Shown in pieces: positions 5,326-7,415 of a DNA stretch of 7,415 nucleotides. How positions within the stretch are numbered: position 1 is the first letter of the stretch; each line of letters opens with the position of its first letter. The position numbers were made by a program, and so were the translations under genes. The notes beneath the pieces are model-generated. The model saw nothing but the letters and a program-made list of their open reading frames with translations. It did not search any database and was not told the DNA's origin. The stretch spans positions 1 to 7,415 of the forward strand of contig JACMQP010000068.1 of the NCBI GenBank assembly GCA_014376915.1. Direction: 5' to 3'. This DNA is from Ramlibacter sp. GTDB lineage: Bacteria; Pseudomonadota; Gammaproteobacteria; Burkholderiales; Burkholderiaceae.

Positions 5326-7369
5326 CTCGCCCGAGTACGCGGGCTACAAGCGCCGGCTGTATCGCATCCTGGCGGCCTACATTGCCGGCCTGCTTGTGTT
5401 CCTGCTGTTGCTCGCATGGGCCGAGCAACAGGGGCTGCCCCGCTTCTGGCTGGGCCCGATCTTCATGTTCTCCACCGTCATGGTCTACGCCGGCATCGGC
5501 ATCTACGGCCGCACCACCGACCCGGAAGAGTACTACGTGGCGGGGCGCCGGATCCCGCCCATGTTCAACGGGATGGCGGCGGCTGCCGACTGGATGAGCG
5601 CCGCTTCGTTCATCAGCCTGGCCGGCGGGTTGTACCTGCAGGGCTTCAGCGGCACCGACGCCCAACCCGGCGGCCTGGCGTATGTGCTGGGCTGGACCGG
5701 CGGCTTCTGCCTGGTGGCGTTGCTGGTCGCGCCGCACCTGCGCAAGCTCAATCTGTACACAGTGCCCGACTACTTCAGCGTGCGCTTCGGCGGACGCTGG
5801 CCGCGCGTGATCGCGGCGTTTTCGGCGGTGGTGTGTTCGTTCACCTACGTGGTGGCGCAGATCTATGGCATCGGCCTGATTGCCTCGCGCCTGACCGGCG
5901 TGCAGTTCGAGATCGGCATCCTGCTGGGACTGGGCGGCGTGCTGCTGTGCTCGTTCCTCGGCGGCATGAAGGCGATCACGTGGACCCAGGTGGCGCAATA
6001 CATCATCCTGCTGCTGGCCTTCCTGATCCCGGTCTCGTGGCTGGCCTACAAACAACTGGGCAACCCGGTCGCGCCGCTGGTGTACGGCAAGCAGTTGCAG
6101 AAGATCGCCGAACTGGAGAAACGGCTGGCCGACGACCCGGGGGAAAAAGAAGTGGCGGCGATCTACCTGAAGCGCGGCCACGAATACGAGGCCAGGCTGC
6201 AGGACATCGAAGGCGCCCTGCAGCGAGAACGCTCGGCCGCCCAGGCCCACATTCGTGCCCTCAAGGCGCAAGGCGCCGACTCGGCGCTGATCGTGCAGGC
6301 CAATCGCGAACTGGCGGCGCTGCCGCGCGACGTCGCCGGCGCGCGCGAGCTCTGGACCCGCGCCATGCACGAAAGCTACGAGCGCTCGAAACCGTTGGGC
6401 GGCCTGCCGCCCCACAGCCAGGCCTTCGCCGGCGACCCGCAGGGCACGCCGGCGCAGCAGGAGGCCTTTTCCACGTCGCGACGCAATTTCCTGGCGCTGA
6501 TGTTCTGCCTGATGGTCGGCACCGCCGGCTTGCCGCACCTGCTGACCCGCTACTACACGACGCCGACGGTCGCCGAAGCCCGCTCGTCGGTGGCCTGGTC
6601 GCTCTTCTTCATCTCGCTGGTGTACCTGAGCGCGCCGGCGCTGGCGGTGCTGGTGAAGTTCGAGGTGATGAACAATCTGGTGGGCAGCAGCTTCGACTCG
6701 CTGCCTGGATGGATCGCGCAGTGGGCCAGGGTCGACGCCTCGCTGATCTCGGTGGCCGACGTCAACGGCGACCGCATTCTGCAGTGGGGCGAGATCCGGC
6801 TGGGCGCTGACATGATCATGCTGGCGACGCCGGAACTCGGCGGCCTGCCGTACGTGGTCTCGGGTCTGGTGGCGGCGGGCGGGCTGGCGGCGGCGCTGTC
6901 GACGGCCGACGGGCTGTTGCTGACCATCAGCAACGCGCTGGTGCGCGACATCTACAGCCACGAGATCAACCACCATGTGACGCCGGAGCAGCGCGTGATC
7001 CTGTCCAAGTTCGCGCTGATGGCGGTGGCGCTGGTCGCGGCGCTGGTGGCATCGTTCAAGCCGGCCGAGATCCTGCCGCTGGTGTCGGCCTCGTTCTCGC
7101 TGGCGGCCTCGGCCTTCGTGCCAGTCATGGTGCTGGGTATCTTCTGGGCCGGCACCTCGTCGGCCGGCGCCGTGGCCGGCATGCTGGGTGGCCTAGGCGT
7201 GACGGTGTATTACATGCTGGTCAACGCGCCCGCGTTCCGGGCCTGGGTGGGACTGCCGGGCGGCGGCGACCTGTGGTTCGCGATCCAGCCGATCTCGGCT
7301 GGCGTGTTCGGGGTGCCCGCTGGCTTCGCACTGGCGGTCGTGGTGAGCCTGCTGCGACGCCGACCCTAG
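5318..7369 (+). CDS. Sodium:solute symporter large subunit, VC_2705 subfamily, with periplasmic insert
   Basis: This is an inner-membrane secondary transporter of the SSS family (683 residues), in the subfamily that pairs with DUF4212. It probably imports a monocarboxylate such as acetate with Na+, but the substrate is not proven. By reading, 14 hydrophobic segments fit (~14-36, 46-65, 85-108, 117-138, 161-185, 196-216, 224-246, 388-410, 425-450, 506-533, 559-580, 584-610, 613-633, 655-680). Positive charges place both ends in the cytoplasm. Family marks are DPEEYYVAGRRIPP (68-81), DWMSAASFISLAGG (91-104), LGGMKAITWTQVAQY (214-228) and GLAAALSTADGLLLTISNAL (522-541). Typical SSS proteins have roughly 500-600 residues; the extra length is a hydrophilic, probably helical stretch at ~247-387. 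A loop at 481-492 (DVNGDRILQWGE) resembles an EF-hand calcium site. By this topology both lie outside. The start overlaps the DUF4212 stop by 8 bp. The frame is intact to TAG. Confidence 0.96.
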   Translation: MRDSPEYAGYKRRLYRILAAYIAGLLVFLLLLAWAEQQGLPRFWLGPIFMFSTVMVYAGIGIYGRTTDPEEYYVAGRRIPPMFNGMAAAADWMSAASFISLAGGLYLQGFSGTDAQPGGLAYVLGWTGGFCLVALLVAPHLRKLNLYTVPDYFSVRFGGRWPRVIAAFSAVVCSFTYVVAQIYGIGLIASRLTGVQFEIGILLGLGGVLLCSFLGGMKAITWTQVAQYIILLLAFLIPVSWLAYKQLGNPVAPLVYGKQLQKIAELEKRLADDPGEKEVAAIYLKRGHEYEARLQDIEGALQRERSAAQAHIRALKAQGADSALIVQANRELAALPRDVAGARELWTRAMHESYERSKPLGGLPPHSQAFAGDPQGTPAQQEAFSTSRRNFLALMFCLMVGTAGLPHLLTRYYTTPTVAEARSSVAWSLFFISLVYLSAPALAVLVKFEVMNNLVGSSFDSLPGWIAQWARVDASLISVADVNGDRILQWGEIRLGADMIMLATPELGGLPYVVSGLVAAGGLAAALSTADGLLLTISNALVRDIYSHEINHHVTPEQRVILSKFALMAVALVAALVASFKPAEILPLVSASFSLAASAFVPVMVLGIFWAGTSSAGAVAGMLGGLGVTVYYMLVNAPAFRAWVGLPGGGDLWFAIQPISAGVFGVPAGFALAVVVSLLRRRP

Positions 7370-7381
7370 GGTTAGCCCTAG
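7366..7381 (+). terminator. Small hairpin on the symporter stop codon
   Basis: CTAGGG (7366-7371), a TTAG loop and CCCTAG (7376-7381) form a perfect 6-bp stem that includes most of the stop codon. No T tract follows. It may be a weak 3'-end structure of the symporter mRNA; it is short enough to occur by chance. Confidence 0.25.
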
Positions 7382-7387
7382 ATCGGC

Positions 7388-7404
7388 TGTCAGCCTGATG
7401 TCAG
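7388..7404 (+). promoter_or_regulatory. TGTCAG-N5-TGTCAG direct repeat
   Basis: Two identical hexamers repeat with an 11-bp period, one helical turn apart, which is the arrangement typically bound by OmpR/PhoB-family response regulators. It lies in the intergenic DNA after the symporter and would belong to a gene beyond the right edge. The regulator is unknown. Confidence 0.35.
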
Positions 7405-7415
7405 ACGCGATCCAA

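Noticed and set aside
5416..6810. 464-codon alternative plus-strand frame inside the symporter
   Set aside because: It has Arg/Pro/Gly-rich shadow composition, while the symporter frame holds the membrane helices and family motifs.
5246..6976. 576-codon open frame on the minus strand opposite the symporter
   Set aside because: It has Arg/Gln/His-rich shadow composition, no recognisable motif, and lies antisense to a clear transporter.
7364..7381. CCCTAGGGTTAGCCCTAG, which looks like telomere-type repeats
   Set aside because: It is a single short occurrence in bacterial DNA, fully explained by a 6-bp inverted repeat around the symporter stop codon.

Overview
The window is GC-rich (about two thirds G+C by eye) with densely packed genes. 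It looks like a chromosomal segment of a betaproteobacterium, most likely order Burkholderiales. The reasons are the codon bias, the divergent pair of PEP synthase and its regulatory kinase/pyrophosphorylase, and a VC_2705-type sodium/solute symporter with its DUF4212 small subunit next to it. The genus cannot be fixed from sequence alone. I see no mobile element, CRISPR array, tRNA or rRNA.

Layout, left to right. Bases 1-312 hold the C-terminal end of a membrane acyltransferase (acyltransferase-3/OafA type) cut by the window edge. After a 110-146 bp gap comes a plus-strand helical-repeat (TPR-like) protein without a recognisable output domain. It converges tail to tail, with only 19 bp between stop codons, on ppsR on the minus strand. 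A 189 bp divergent intergenic region then separates ppsR from ppsA (phosphoenolpyruvate synthase, plus strand). After ppsA and a GC-rich hairpin comes a two-gene symporter unit: an 86-residue DUF4212 protein overlapping by 8 bp a 683-residue sodium:solute symporter. The last 46 bp hold a small hairpin on the symporter stop codon and a TGTCAG direct repeat.

The genes from 1597 to 7369 make metabolic sense together. PpsA turns pyruvate into PEP for gluconeogenesis. PpsR switches PpsA off and on by phosphorylating and dephosphorylating a threonine two residues before the catalytic histidine, and that Thr-Cys-His triad is intact here. The neighbouring symporter is of the family that includes acetate/monocarboxylate carriers, so it could supply the C2-C3 substrates whose use needs PEP synthase; this link is inference.

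Most of the window is ordinary housekeeping and transport. The parts most worth a second look are in the symporter: a hydrophilic, probably helical insert of about 140 residues and an EF-hand-like 12-residue loop, both predicted to face the periplasm. The compact overlapping promoters between ppsR and ppsA are also of interest. I found no strong evidence for a wholly undescribed multi-gene system.
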